Program-made: the position numbers and the translations under genes
Shown: positions 12,991 through 25,700 of the stretch, piece after piece
Layout: each line of letters begins with the position of its first letter
Position numbering within the stretch: the stretch's first letter is position 1
DNA from: Pomacea canaliculata
Lineage: Eukaryota; Mollusca; Gastropoda; Architaenioglossa; Ampullariidae
NCBI RefSeq assembly: GCF_003073045.1
Contig: NC_037600.1
Coordinates: forward strand, 15,702,352 to 15,766,351
Reading direction: 5' to 3'
DNA: 64,000 bases
The notes under the pieces: generated by a model
What the model was told of the DNA's origin: nothing
Seen by the model: the letters and a program-made list of their open reading frames with translations, nothing else
The model's database searches: none

Positions 12991-13348
12991 AGACTTACCA
13001 TGGATTCCTTCATCATCAACTACAAGAAGATTAGTGCAACTGTTTAAGCTCTATCGATGCAATTTGTGAAGTAGCAGCCTTCCTGTTCATTGTCGTCTGC
13101 CAAAGTAAGGGAAGCTACTCTAGCATAGTTGTTATGTTGGGCACAGAGTTATCTTACCTCAGTATGAATAACATACGAGAATCAACTGACGGGGAGGGTT
13201 TTATGAATTAATGAGAAGTAAAGATAGTGTACAAATTTAGTGAGTTTATTTACGCAATGAATACAGATACATTATATAATATTTTCCACATCGCTCTAAC
13301 AATTAGAAATAGCGAAGTACTTTTATTGATTTCCTCCGACTGATTGAT

Positions 13349-13382
<34 letters not shown>
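13349..13382. repeat. (CAT)n microsatellite
   Basis: About eleven ATC/CAT units lie just beyond the 3' end of M3. Confidence 0.8.
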
Positions 13383-13383
<1 letters not shown>

Positions 13384-13498
13384 CTATTATTATAGTGTGG
13401 ACTGTGATAATCAAAATATGTTTCTAGAAAAAGTCATAAAATCATGACTTCAGGAACTTAGCACACTATAAGACTCCATTATACAATTAGCATGTTAG

Positions 13499-14587
13499 TC
13501 ATTTTGACTTCTGTGCGACAAGGACTCTCATAGCAATTTCGCTTCTGAAAGTCTCTGGGTTACATGCAGCAACTTTTTGGATAAACACCTGCTGGAATCG
13601 TTTTATTATGGACAACTGCAGCACAGTAGGTCGAATGTTTCTCAAGACCTTCCTTAAGGTGGCATCTAACACAACACCAAATGCCTTTGCCAGAAGGTGA
13701 GCAAACAGCATTCTGTCGTCAACACCATCTGCAAAAATACATGCATCCCTCAACCAGTGAGTAAACATTTACAAAAGATTTGACCTTACTGTGTTACTGG
13801 TCTTCAATTTAATTTTAAATGCCTGAAATTCTTTATATTCTGTTTTATTACCTAAATTTTAGTAATAAACTTACAAAACATATGTTTAAAAAGTATTAGA
13901 TAAATAAAATTTAGTTTACACTCACCAGCCTGTAGCTTTAGTCGCCATAATGTTTTGACAAGGCAATGACTGAGAAACTCTTCTGGTTCTTTGAGCAAGT
14001 TGAGACCAGCCTGTCGGACCGGAGACATGGCGGCATTCTCGAAAGGAACTTTGAGATCTTTTGAAGTCCGATATGTCATCCGAAGAGTGCATGACTGGAA
14101 CTCCTCCTAAACATAGATTGTAAGGGTTTTAGTCAGTCCACAGATGGCTTGAACTACTTCTTTAATAATACTGTTTAAATTTGCGATTATTTCTTACTCT
14201 TCATACGACTATGTAGAGAGACTGTTCATCATTTTCAGTATTGCTTGGATGACTCTTCATTAGGATGCTCTCCATTATCAGTGTTTCTAGGTGATTCGTG
14301 AGCATGACCTCAATGTGAGTCGTACATTACAAAGCAACGTGAATACTGGTGTCAAGGATTGTTGTTTTAATTCTTTTGACTTTTCCCTTTTCCTTTTTTT
14401 TAGTTTGATTTTCAGTGAAATGGAGACTAAAGTCCCGTCGCTGGAAGAAAAGATGTCTGTTCTTTTTCTCTTGCTTCTTGTAGTGCCTTTGTCAGTCTGT
14501 GATTTTTGCTGCAGTTTGCCTTCCACTGTTCTGGACTGTTTCCTGAGCATGTGCCCAATTTTTGTCTTTGTTGTCGTTTGTTGTCGT

Positions 14588-14661
<74 letters not shown>

Positions 14662-15226
14662 AAAAATACAACAACAATTTTCCTGTGGACCTATTGAGGT
14701 TCTATTCTTCATGGAAGCTCTTACTGAAAACTGATTTGGACAAACAGTAAATCTCATCGAGAATATTTGTACTTTTTTGTTTGTCTTATCGGTTCTTGAA
14801 AGCATTGATTTTTTTTTGTTCGATCTACTTAAACGTTTGTTTCCTAACCCTGACTTAAAGCATGAGTAGGTTGGTTCAAGGTAAGCAAACTGAGTTATAT
14901 CCAATATCTTATGGTAACTTGCAAGACCCAGCTGAAGAATAATTTTAATGTTCTGTTTCATTCACTTTTGTAATGATTCCTTCCGCATACAATTCCTTCC
15001 AGCTCAAATCAAAACAAGTCCAAATATCTTGGGCGCTTTCTTCTTGAGTTCCAGTGCCGTTTTCAGCGACAGGGTAGGTCAAAGTGCGAGTCTGTGGACG
15101 GTTGCTCCCCCCGAGTTGAGCAGCCTGAGCATCGATGAGAAGTCCACCTGGGGAACAAAATGCATTTTACAATGTTTTCTGAGGTTTGAGTCACAATCAC
15201 TATAGAGCCATATTATAACTGCATCA

Positions 15227-15259
<33 letters not shown>

Positions 15260-15676
15260 TCATCATATCCACAATTGTGCCATAGTCAACTTATCTTTTT
15301 TTTCCCTCCCTCTCTACACATAACCTCCCGAAGAAATGCAGACACCTGTATAAAATCCACCTACTCACCTGGTTTGAGTTCTGCTGCTCTGTGGAGGAGG
15401 AACGTCTGCCAGTCACGTGCTGCAGCCTCGCGGTGAGCGTGCAGCTCCTCTTGTGATGTCGACCGCCAGGGGAACATTGTATTGGAGCATCTCACGTAAC
15501 TAAACACAGGGATTTCATTCACATTATTACGTATACATTAAATTCTAAATCTATTGCTTGTCTGAGAACCTTTAAAAGATACAATACAACGAGGAATACT
15601 ACCAAACAAACTATCAGCGAAAATTTATAATCAGCAAACATGACCATCACATAAGCACGAGGCATTCATGTAAACA

Positions 15677-15710
<34 letters not shown>

Positions 15711-18700
15711 TCATTGCAAGCTTTGAGAAAGATAAGGTGGAAATAAAATATAGTATGAGATCAATCATGACTAAATTATTGAATATCAGTTGTTTGGGGC
15801 TTTTTTTAACATTTTATTATTAAGTGCTGCTCTGTCTGGCCCACCTCTCGTTATCCAAATGCATCGTAGCGAATGAGGACATGATGATGTCACAGGTTTG
15901 GTCAGGTACACACTGCTTGTAGAAATTAGTGCCACATACCAGGGGGAACACGTTGGTGAACTTGGTCATGTACGAGGTTTGACCTTTCAAAGAAAGAAAA
16001 ACTTATATCGTCTGTTAATATTGTTAGATACAGTTTAATATGTTAGGTAAAAGGAAGAGACGAGGGACTTAGTGAGCCCTCTATAAATACAATTACTGTA
16101 AATAGTTTTGAAGAGACTGTTGTAGTCGTTGGATGCGTGATCTTCGTACAACACCTGAATCTTCAGATCGGGTCCATGTTTGTTTCTCAAGTGGTCTGAA
16201 GCAATAAATGAACTTAGTATTACTCCATTTCTTTAATAAAACGACAAAAGAAGTATTAATTTATCATCCTTTTTCATTAATCCTAATTAACTTGTTAATA
16301 TCCATCAACCAATATCCTCGTTTTCGTTTCCTCTAAACATATCAGTCACAATAGCCCATCTAATTTGCATAAATCTAATATCATCGATTAATGATTACAG
16401 TGAATTACTTTTTCTGCTACTTCTTTACTTACCGATGATCTTGTGTATCAGTCGTAGAGACACTGTCCCATCGCACGTTCCATAGTCACCAATGGTGAAC
16501 ACGCCTTTTGATGAAGGTACCGGCACGGCCTCTAGGAAAAGCGAAAATGTTCATTACGAACTTTTAGGTGTAATTTCTCAAGGTCTGCATCTTTTGGTTG
16601 AGCTGGTTAACTGTAATTTTAAGCCGTAGTTTACTGTCCACTTAAAATGAGTGAAAACTGCTTTTTATACACTTTTATTTAACTCGCTTTATCTGTCAGG
16701 TTCAGATTTTTTCATTGATATTTCACCTGGTTCCTATCCTCCGAGAGGTCTGAAAAATTTCTCATTTCTGATGGCAATACAATATTAACTTTTGTTTTGT
16801 TTTGTTTCTTTTTTTGTATCTAATAGGTTGAATTTAGATAGACAGGTACTTGTTGCTATAGCCTTAATTCGACCTGTAAGAAGGGAATAAAGTCACAAAG
16901 TATTAACAAAATTCAAACATGCAACAGTTTTTGTAGTACATGTTGGATACCTGACTAGAGTTAGGGTATCAGAAAGTCAGGAAACTATCAAACTGTTAGC
17001 CAGATTTTTTTAAAATATCACAACCCTTTAGAAACATTGTAATATAACCTTGACGTGGAGAACAGTGCGTGTGAGAAAACAGATTGGTGAAACTGCAACG
17101 CAAAGAAAAGCACGCCAAGAAATCAAGATTTTCTTTCAGAACTAAAATACAGCTCGAAGAGGTCAGCAGCTTCAAATACTTGGGAGGAGCTACCCTCCAA
17201 GGACGGCAGCTTCACGCCAGACAACCACATCAGGATCACGACAGCCACAGAGGCAATGTCTAGACTAGATAAGATCTGGAATAGCCATAGATAAGGCTCA
17301 CAACCAAGTACAAGCTGTACAAATCCCTGGTATGGCTGATCCTGCTTTATGGATGTGACACCTGAACTCTGCTCGCCGAGACGGAAAGAAGAATCCAGGC
17401 ATTCGAAAACAACTGCTTGAGGAGGCTGCTCCGGATCTCATACAAAGATCATAGAACCAATGACTTTTTACGAAACAAGATTGCCACACTCGTTGGACAC
17501 CAGGTACCTCTACATTCAACAGTCAAGCAACGTAAGCTGGTCAAGTGATCCGGGAACTTGGAGTGTAGCCGACGCCGCGGTGGCCAGAGGAAGAACTGAT
17601 TTACGAACGTCAAAGACTGGACAGGTCGTCCTGTAGAGGACCTGCTGCCTATCGCCCACAATAGACAAGAGTGGAGGACCCTGTCAGCTGTCTCTCTATC
17701 CATGCGATTCCTCCAACGACAGGTGCCGGTGAAGGGACGACTGACTGGTTGACTGAAGCATCTGTACAGTGACTTTGTTTATTTTTTTTTTTTTTTTTTT
17801 TTTTTTTATTCACGCGTGTTACATTTAGCCTTTAAACACTTTGACACTGTTTTGTGGTCCAAACAAGTATTTAAAAGAATAGAAAACAGTCAAGGCTAAC
17901 AGAAGCGACTGCCAGCCGGAAAATTAGAAGTACAAAAGCTCCGGATCTTCTCCTTACAAAGCATAACACGTGATAACCAGCTATTCTTCAAGTGAATCGC
18001 TTCTTGCTTGTGTCAATACAGTTAAAATCTCACTCCCACTAAGACAAACATCATAAACAAAGGTCTCTTTCCTATCAAGTCCCATCAACGTGGAACAAAT
18101 TACCCCTCAGCCTTCGTCACGCTGATTCTTTGACCTTTATGTCCAAAATCTAGATGTACCTTTATCAAAAGCACTAACCCTCTAACCAACTTCTGTGTTC
18201 TGACCGTCCAGTCGACAGAAGAGTGTCTGTATTAACTTTGTGGTAAAACTACAAGTGTTATAGATGTTAGCGTGTGAGTGTCAATTGGCCTGTTTGTGGT
18301 TTGGTTTTTCGTTTGTTTCTTTCTTTCATGTTTTGTTTGGTTTTTGGGGTTTTTTTTGTGAAGCGCTTTTCACAAAAAGAGTGCTACATGAATGCTCATG
18401 ATGATGATGAGGAGGAGGAGGACGATGATGATATATATAAAACATATTCTATAGTAACTTTTTAAATGCCAGGCTACCAATCTTCATGGAAGACAAAAAT
18501 CGTATCACTCACGTACCGATATGAGATAAAACAATTTCTTCATAAATCTCAGCCGAAAGTTGTGTCAGTCTTCCGAGATTTTCGCCATAGAAGCCAGAAC
18601 CAGGCTGCCAGAAGTATTGAAAGGAAGGTGTCTCGGCACCTGCTACATCTCCAGGCATCTCTCTTAATATCTTTGACGGTAGACATGACAGTGACGTCAG

Positions 18701-18766
18701 ATGTAGACATGGCGGGTGACAAGCGGTAGTCGTGGTCACAAGACGGGGGAGCACAGTCTTCAGCAT
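13499..18766 (-). CDS. SABATH-type methyltransferase copy M3, intact
   Basis: Exons on the minus strand: 18766..18517, 16531..16433, 16195..16097, 15983..15845, 15499..15369, 15147..14966, 14106..13926, 13728..13499. They total 1311 bp, a clean 436-residue frame ending AQKSK-TGA, with GT-AG introns throughout. The leader is MLKTVLPRLVTTTTACHPPC; the body follows with FQYFWQPGSGFYGENLG, FTIGDYGTCDGS, NDYNSLFKTIY, FYKQCVPDQTCDIIMSSF, RDWQTFLLHRAAELKPGG, DIWTCFDLSWKELYAEGI and VPFENAAMSPVRQAG. Exon 1 lacks about ten residues present in P2, in frame. An upstream in-frame ATG at 18826 is not shared by other copies, so MLK is preferred. An acceptor-like TTTGCAG ending at 18868 suggests a spliced 5' leader. 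Closest in type to P2 despite the opposite strand. Intron 1 (about 2 kb) carries a LINE remnant. Confidence 0.85.
14588..14661. repeat. (TTG)n microsatellite in M3 intron 6
   Basis: About 24 TTG units. The long Asn-, Val- or Leu-rich frames across it are artefacts of the repeat. Confidence 0.95.
15221..15268. repeat. (CGT)n/(CAT)n microsatellite in M3 intron 5
   Basis: A run of about 14 TCG/TCA trinucleotides. Confidence 0.85.
15679..15708. repeat. poly(A) tract in M3 intron 4
   Basis: About 30 A bases with no coding or retroposed body that I can recognise beside it. Confidence 0.8.
17090..17810 (+). mobile_element. RTE-like LINE 3' remnant in M3 intron 1
   Basis: Broken frames on the plus strand read EEVSSFKYLGG, DNHIRITTATEAMSRLDKIW and later a basic segment RRRGGQRK followed by VKDWTGRPVEDLLPIAHN and QEWRTLSAVS. 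This order (KYLG, R..A..AM..L..IW, basic region, W..A) is the thumb and C-terminal region of RTE/BovB-type reverse transcriptases. Several frame changes and stops show it is dead. A T/A-rich tract near 17780-17808 follows the frame and may be part of its tail. It lies antisense to the host gene. Confidence 0.65.
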
Positions 18767-19364
18767 CTTACCAGCGCCCTTCAGGTGTGAAGGGAGCGAT
18801 ATACTGCACTGAACCCCTCCACTCATAGGGAATGCTGACTGAACTCGATGTAAGACTCCAGTGCCGTCTGCAAACTGAAATCATAAGCTACTTGAGTAAA
18901 AAGGTGCTCATGACATTATGTGACTCCGTGCACTGCACTCTATAAATACACCAGGTGGGCTAATCTGTGCCTGTTACGGTTTCCTTTACTTTTTTTTATT
19001 AAACTTGCTTTTGGAGAGATAAGGCCGTGAGTAAAACTATGAGACGCTTATGAAAGGTCTCGGTGACACGGAGTTGCTAATTACAGGTGTGTGTGACCTG
19101 TGCAGTTGACATTCTTTGGTCTTCTGCAGGCTAACCTGCCGCTCACCTTGGGGCACCTGTAAGTGAAGGGAAAGGGTTACGAAGAGGAAATGATTTGACT
19201 TGAGATAGCAAACCACTCAGTTCACTGCCCATGTCAAGCTGATCTTTGTTCCTTGATAAGCAAGATGACAAGGAGCGGTGCTGGCTCCGACGTTTTCTTG
19301 TCAAACGCGATACGACTGGCTAATGGCGCCGGATACAAGGGAACCGGATATGACGTAACTCATA

Positions 19365-19602
19365 CAATGAGTACAATAGTAATAGTGATAATAATAGTGA
19401 TGATGATAATAATAATAGTGATGGTAATGATGATGGTTGTGGCGGTGGTAATAATAATAGTAATAGTGATGATAATAGTGATAATAATAGTGATGATGAT
19501 AATAATAATAGTGATGGAAATAATGATGATGATGATGATGATAATAATAGTGATGATGATGATGATGATGATAATAGTAGTAGTAGTAGAAACAATAGGG
19601 AA
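19365..19602. repeat. compound GAT/AAT/AGT microsatellite
   Basis: About 240 bp of TGATAA, TGATGA and TAGTAG trinucleotide mixtures. Open frames here on both strands (runs of Ile/Met or Tyr/His/Ser) are a repeat artefact. Confidence 0.95.
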
Positions 19603-20489
19603 AGGGTAGTATTATGACCAGCGTGTGGAAGAGTGCCATTGCTCGGCGGTTGCTAATTACAGGTGTTAGTGCCATGTGTAGCTAATATCCTTTGCTGTAC
19701 TCATGCAGTCTCGCCTACTACCCAGATATTTATTTGGGTATCTGATTTATAACTGAATGGAAAAAGGTAACGACGGGAGACGACTTCACTCAATACAGCC
19801 ATGAGTTGACTTTTGTTTCCCTTGAGCGGCTCTTTGGCGAGCAATATAATAAGTAGTCTCCTTCTCAAAGCCACGGAACAGTCCGCGCATAATGAGAAAC
19901 AGAAAAACTTTGATAGAAGAAGATTGTCCTTAAAATCTAACAATCGTTTTCAACATTAAAATGCAACTTAACAAAATGCACCTGTGTAAAAACGTTCATT
20001 CCGTACTTTAAGTTATACAAAGGGAAGAATAATCTTTATATGTAAACTCCTAGAAATTCAAAACAACTTACAGAATCAACAAGCCCCAAAACACTCAAAT
20101 ACATCCTGACCCAGAGTTAACATCCTTTACAGGTTCTCAAGTGAATGGTTTAAGCTCTTCCATTCTGCATTTGCCGCCATAAATTTTGATATTATGTCGA
20201 ATATTTCTTTGAATGTACCCACTCTGATAATATACCCACTCTGATAAGTCAGATTGTCAGTCTTTGGATCAGCCTGTGTAATTCAGTGACCAAAGCCACG
20301 TTTTCAAGAAACGTTTAAACAAGCACAATGCCTTCTGATATAGAGTTTTTATTGTTTTCATTTTAATCGAGACTAAAAAAACTCAGGAGAAGCAGATGGG
20401 TCCAACCAAAGCTCGATGGTTAAATATCTTTCCTTATAGAAGTTTGTTTTTATGGATACAAGATAAGAAACATATTATTGTAGGCCTAC

Positions 20490-21310
20490 GAAAAGTTGCG
20501 GATCCGTCCTGACTGTAGCTGCTAGACCCTGGATAGACTGATCTTGGTGTAAATGTGCCTCATAAATACGAGGCCAGGGGTTATATCCAATGGTGTATTT
20601 ACAATGAACAGAGCACTCAAGCACTTCTAACACGATTTGTCATAAGAATTGGGATATTCAGCTGTGCGCCATGTTTGCGTCACAGGTAACTTGAAATACG
20701 AGTTTTGAATAACAACTCGGAGATTGCCTATTATATAAAGACTGAGATGAAAAGATAAGTTAACAGATTCTTGTGATATCACAGGGTCTATAGACAGCGA
20801 CTTGCGAACACTCCTTCTACTGAGGGTACGAGCACAGACTCTGCAAGAATTTTTTTTTCCATTTCCTTTTAATATCCCCTCCTTTATTTTCTTTCCTTTT
20901 TTCTGTCACAAACTTGTTCATAAGCCATTAAGGTACAAAGTGCACGGAAAACAGAAAAAAGTTGGCAGGTGGGGACCGATTTCCTTGCGAATGTGGGTGT
21001 GAGCTTCCTATGGCGGCCACAGGTGGTTGTGATGTAACGGCGCCATACAAAGTCTCCACTGGTATAAACTGTAAAGGTTAAGGGTCACAGAAGGCTTTTT
21101 TATGCGGTTTTATGTTTGTGCTTGAAATGTTCTCTTCAATCTGGAAAATACCGGACGGCCTTGAAGCTCGTTCCTTCTGAAAAGACCTTTGCAGAAAAAA
21201 ATTTCTCACACAGGGTCGTCACGGTCTTCACACCCAGAGGACTCCACCCGGCGTTCAGACCTCGAAAGACAGCGGGGACGACTACGATGTTCCCTACCTG
21301 ATCTACGGTG
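20490..21310 (+). promoter_or_regulatory. upstream module of P1 (shared with other copies)
   Basis: The left part around GATCCGTCCTGACTGTAGCT and CATAAATACGAGGCCA recurs before P2 (27.83 kb), P4 (46.87 kb) and P5 (56.46 kb). The right part ends CCTGATCTACG|GTGTGTGAG, equivalent to the CTACG|GTGAGTGG donor-like site of the other copies. It may contain the promoter and an untranslated first exon; only conservation between copies supports this. Confidence 0.45.
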
Positions 21311-22795
21311 TGTGAGCTATTTAAAAGTTTTCCTTTCGCAGAAGAATATATGTTTTTCTTTCAAGACCGATCACTAAGTCAATGAAATTTCAATCTGGTT
21401 GTCAATATTGACGCATAAAAAAACAAACTTTCAAAATAAGTAGAAGCATTTCTGTAAAATCTGTTTTTCCCTTGTCCTCCATGTGGACTTCTTGCAGCAG
21501 CTTCTCTCGCAACTTCGGACAAGGTTTTATTGTTGCATGCAACACCTTGCTGCCTTCATGAGCTCTGTTCTGTACAACTTTTCTCAGAAGTCACTCTGTT
21601 GTTTTGTTGTGCTGCAGTATAAGCAGGGAAGCAAAGTGGACAGAAGTATGTCTTTCCTCAGACGAGTACTTGACTGGACAGACACGTATCGTCGTTTGTA
21701 TCGTCGGCTGCCGGCGACCTGTATACCCGTCCTATGGCCGATTTAATGTTCATTTAGTGAAGAGTACTTTCCTACTGACTCACCTGTGAAATATTTACTT
21801 GTCCTTAAAATGTTAAAGAAGAAAACTTTACAAGGTAGATCACGAGCTCGATGACTCACTCCAGCAATCACATCCTGACAGATACATTTACAATTAACAA
21901 AAGGCACATTGCAGAATGTCATTCATTCAGTTTTTAGGAATGAATAATAAAAAAAATTGCAGAATGTCGATCAATTTATGCAGCAATTTAAAGATTTGAA
22001 AAAGCTGGGTGTGTAATGCTCTCGTGAGCTGCAGTGGTTATTCAATGTAATTTTTAAAACCTTTTATACGTTTTGAACTGTCGTCACAGCCTTTTCACAC
22101 CTGTCAGAGTCTCGGCACTTTAATAATAATAATAAAAGAAAGTCGCTCGTATTGCGCCTTATCCCTACCCAAAGTACAAGCTCAAGGCGCTTCACAAAAA
22201 TAATTTTTTACAGCACACTCTACTGAAAACTTGATATCCAGATCTTCAGCCCTGCGGACAGTCTACTGATACTAAGCTGCATGTTATTCTCTTAGAACAG
22301 TTTCTATATAATAATAATTCTGGAATCGAAGAAATTGATCAGAAGTGTTTTTTCCCCTTTTAATCTGACTATGATCACTTACACATTGAAAACGTAGATA
22401 CTAGCTTCCTATGAGGCCACCCGTCAATGACTTGAATGTGTTCCCAATTGTATGGAATTAGTTTTAGAATCACTGAAAAATATCTGAATTCCTGAAGTAA
22501 GATCATCAGGTTAGTTTTACAATCACTGAGAAATAGATTATATTCAAGAGTTTTCGGATTAAAATAATGGATCAGCCATCAGCATGTTGGGGTCGTCACA
22601 GCCAGTTCGCAGGCTCTGGCCCCCTCCGAGTGTGGAGGGAGAGTTGTGAAGGCCAATGATACACACCTGTCCGCTACCTGATGTTGAAATCACTGGGTGG
22701 AGTCACTCACCGACTGCACAGTATTGGCTACCTGAAGTGCAGTGAAGCTTCTGCACTCTTCGCGGACGGTTTGCACTGTCTGGACTACAGGTAAC

Positions 22796-25700
22796 ATGTT
22801 GAAGACTGTCATCCCTCGTCTTGTCAAGGTAACTGCTGCTTGTCACCTGCAATGTCTACATCCGACATCACTGTCACTGTCTACTCTGCAGCCAGCGACA
22901 CGACGAGAGATGCCAGAAAATACCACAGACATCAAGACACCTTCCTTTCAATACTTCTGGCAGCCGGGCTCTGGTTACTATGGTGAAAGTCTCGGAAGAG
23001 TAAACAAATCTGCGACTGACTTTTGTGACGAGTTTGTTTTATCTCATATAGGTATGTAATTATTAAGTAGAGATTTTTATTAAATATAAATGTGAAGACA
23101 TGTATATATATATATATAAATTTGTGTAACATGTTTTCTCCCAAATGAGATACGAATGACAGATGACCTGGAGTTAGCTTGGTCTGCACGTTGGGAAAAC
23201 GTCTTTAAACAGGTTTTCATGTCCTTATTTTCAGGGTGGTTATACCTGTGTGAACACTAGCTTCTCTTGCGGTAAACTCACGGTAACACAAATAAAAAAA
23301 GAGGTTTTTGCTGAAGAATAAAAATATCTATCAACATGTAGCAGGAGAGCTTGGTGAAGGCAGGGTGTACCGCTGACAGTGCTTTCTTCTATTCATCCAG
23401 TTCCCTTTACTTGGAGAGAGAGAGGGACGAGTGTACCTGAAGCTGGTGACGTAGCATCCAATATCATGTTAACACATAGCGGGTTATATGAGGTCCCTGT
23501 AGGTCATTCCTTCACCTTTTGAGTATTTCGAGTACGGGAAAAGTGGTTTTGCACCGTGTACGTGTTCTGGTCGTCTCTCTATTCGCTCGCGTGTCTTAAA
23601 ATGCTCTTTACTCTTTAGGTCTCCTTATCTTGAGTGCAGTTAAGGCATCACTGCTCCATGTAGGTCCGTTGGCTAATCCCACCTATTTTGTTTTCCTTAT
23701 TTACAGTGGGAGAAAGTGCAGCGTCGGTGATCTGGTCCACCACGAAGTGGCTCACGAACCTAGAAATCCCTTATATAGATATATTAGAAGAGGTAACCCA
23801 TCCGTGGAGTATGAGCTAGAACTACAGTATAAAATTCTCCTTTGGGAACTTCCATCCTCTTCCATGGGACAACAGATGTGACTGATTGGCTCTAGGGCTT
23901 CGATGGTTCGATTACAGTTGTAAAAAAAAGCGGATCACTCCATAACTCTAATTACCACATGATCAAATCAAAAACGTTTTAATAATTACTCTATTTTGTA
24001 GGTGCATTCGTTAAAAAAGAAATGTACATAGACTCCCTTTGCCACTGCCTCACTTTGGTTTGTGCAATTGTGTATAATTCTTTCAAATGATTTGTAATCC
24101 GTTATATTTTTTAACCTGATGAATATGAGATGTCAGGGAAAGTAAATAGCCGAATGGTTATAGGTCCAAACCCGATGGACTGAGAAAATACACAATGACT
24201 AATATCTCGAGCTTTTCATGCACATAATGTAGTGTAGGGTCTTCTCTTGGCTATTAGCATTGGAGGACAACTTCAGTCTTTCAATGTTGTTTTTTGCAAA
24301 CATTATCTTAATATTATAGCTACAATAAAATATAAAAAATCAAGGTTCAGATCCTCTCTCAGGACACTGTTTCTGTCTGTCACAAACGCTTGCAGGGCTT
24401 GGCGTCGAAGGTATCCTCCGGATTTTCTGGTTTCCTCCCCCTAACTTTCTGCTACACAGCGAAATCACCTCTCAAGGTGGAAACACTTTCCTACTAAATA
24501 CACCATCTTTGATAATTAAGAAATAGTTTTGCAACATTTTAATTTTATTCTTTTCTAGATTTAGCGCCAGCGCCATCACCAAAAGGAGTGTTCACCATTG
24601 GTGACTATGGTACCTGCGATGGGTCAGTGTCTTTGCATCTTGTAAACAAGATCATCGGCAAGTACCAGAAATAGTAGAATTTAACTTTAGTCGCTAGTCG
24701 ATAAAGTTTTCGTAATCAAAGATAAAAGCGAAAATTGGATGCTTGTGAAGAATGACTGATAACTAGCAAATGATGACTAAGCATTTTGAATCGGCTTATT
24801 CATTCGTGTAATTCACGGTTGATTATTGTTTCAGAACATTTAAGAAAGAAACATGGACCCGACCTGAAGATTCAAGTAGTTTACCAAGACCAACCCCATA
24901 ATGACTACAATAGTCTTTTCAAAACAGTTTATGGTAATCTTTTTGTATACATCTCTCACGTAATGTTAATACAATATAAAGAATTCTCAGTAAGGACAGA
25001 ATAACCTATTTTTAAACTCTTTTCTGTCATTTAGACAAAGCATCATACATGTCCAAGTTCACCAACGTGTTCCCTTTGGTTTGTGGCACTAATTTCTACA
25101 AGCAGTGTGTTCCTGATGACACATGTGACATTATTGTTTCTACTTTCGCCACACACTACCTTAGTGAAGACAGGTGAGCTAAACAAACTGATGCTCATTA
25201 CAAAACAAAATAAAAGCAGTTCATTTCAAAGTATAACCATGTTAGTTTGAGTAAAAATAATTGTCATTCCCCCAATTACCTAGCATTTATTTAGCTTTAA
25301 AGTCATTTTATTTCATAAATATTTACTATTTAGAAATGTATTTTTTAATTCATCATATTAAAACATCTTGAACCATTTCTACATAATAATATAAATACTA
25401 TAACTGTGGTTCAGTCATGTGAGATGTTCCAATACAATGTTCCCCTGGCGGTCAACATCAGAAGAAGAGGTGCAAGCTCATCACGAGGCTGCAGCACGTG
25501 ACTGGCAGACGTTCCTCCTCCTCAGAGCAGCAGAACTCAAACAGGGTGGGTGTCGGGATGTGTGACAGGTGTCTCCTTTAGTGATGAGATATAGAGAGGG
25601 GTGGTGATAAAAATATGATATCCAATTGAAATTATAAATGATAATGATACCAATGTGATTAGAACCTCAGGCTAATTTGTTCTCAGCTGTGATAACGACG

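Larger units (their letters stand above)
18826..22795. other. divergent intergenic region between M3 and P1
   Basis: The 4 kb between the two head-to-head genes holds a long GAT/AAT microsatellite block (19.37-19.60 kb), part of the upstream module shared by the plus-strand copies (20.49-21.31 kb), and a short dispersed repeat near 22.12-22.20 kb containing TATTGCGCCTTATCCC and AAGGCGCTTCACAAA. No protein-coding exon is recognised. Confidence 0.6.

Noticed and set aside
13349-13382. A CRISPR-like or regular array
   Set aside because: It is a plain trinucleotide microsatellite without spacers.
14287-14961. A 224-codon minus-strand frame with a poly-Asn run and a plus-strand poly-Leu/Val frame
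   Set aside because: They span the TTG repeat in M3 intron 6 between two well-supported exons.
18766-18826. Upstream ATG of M3 as the true start
   Set aside because: The ATG is GTG or absent in the matching position of P2 and P4, whereas the MLK start is shared by nearly all copies.
19253-19675. Long open frames on both strands (Ile/Met-, Tyr/His- and Ser/Leu-rich)
   Set aside because: They are translations of the GAT/AAT microsatellite and open in several frames at once.
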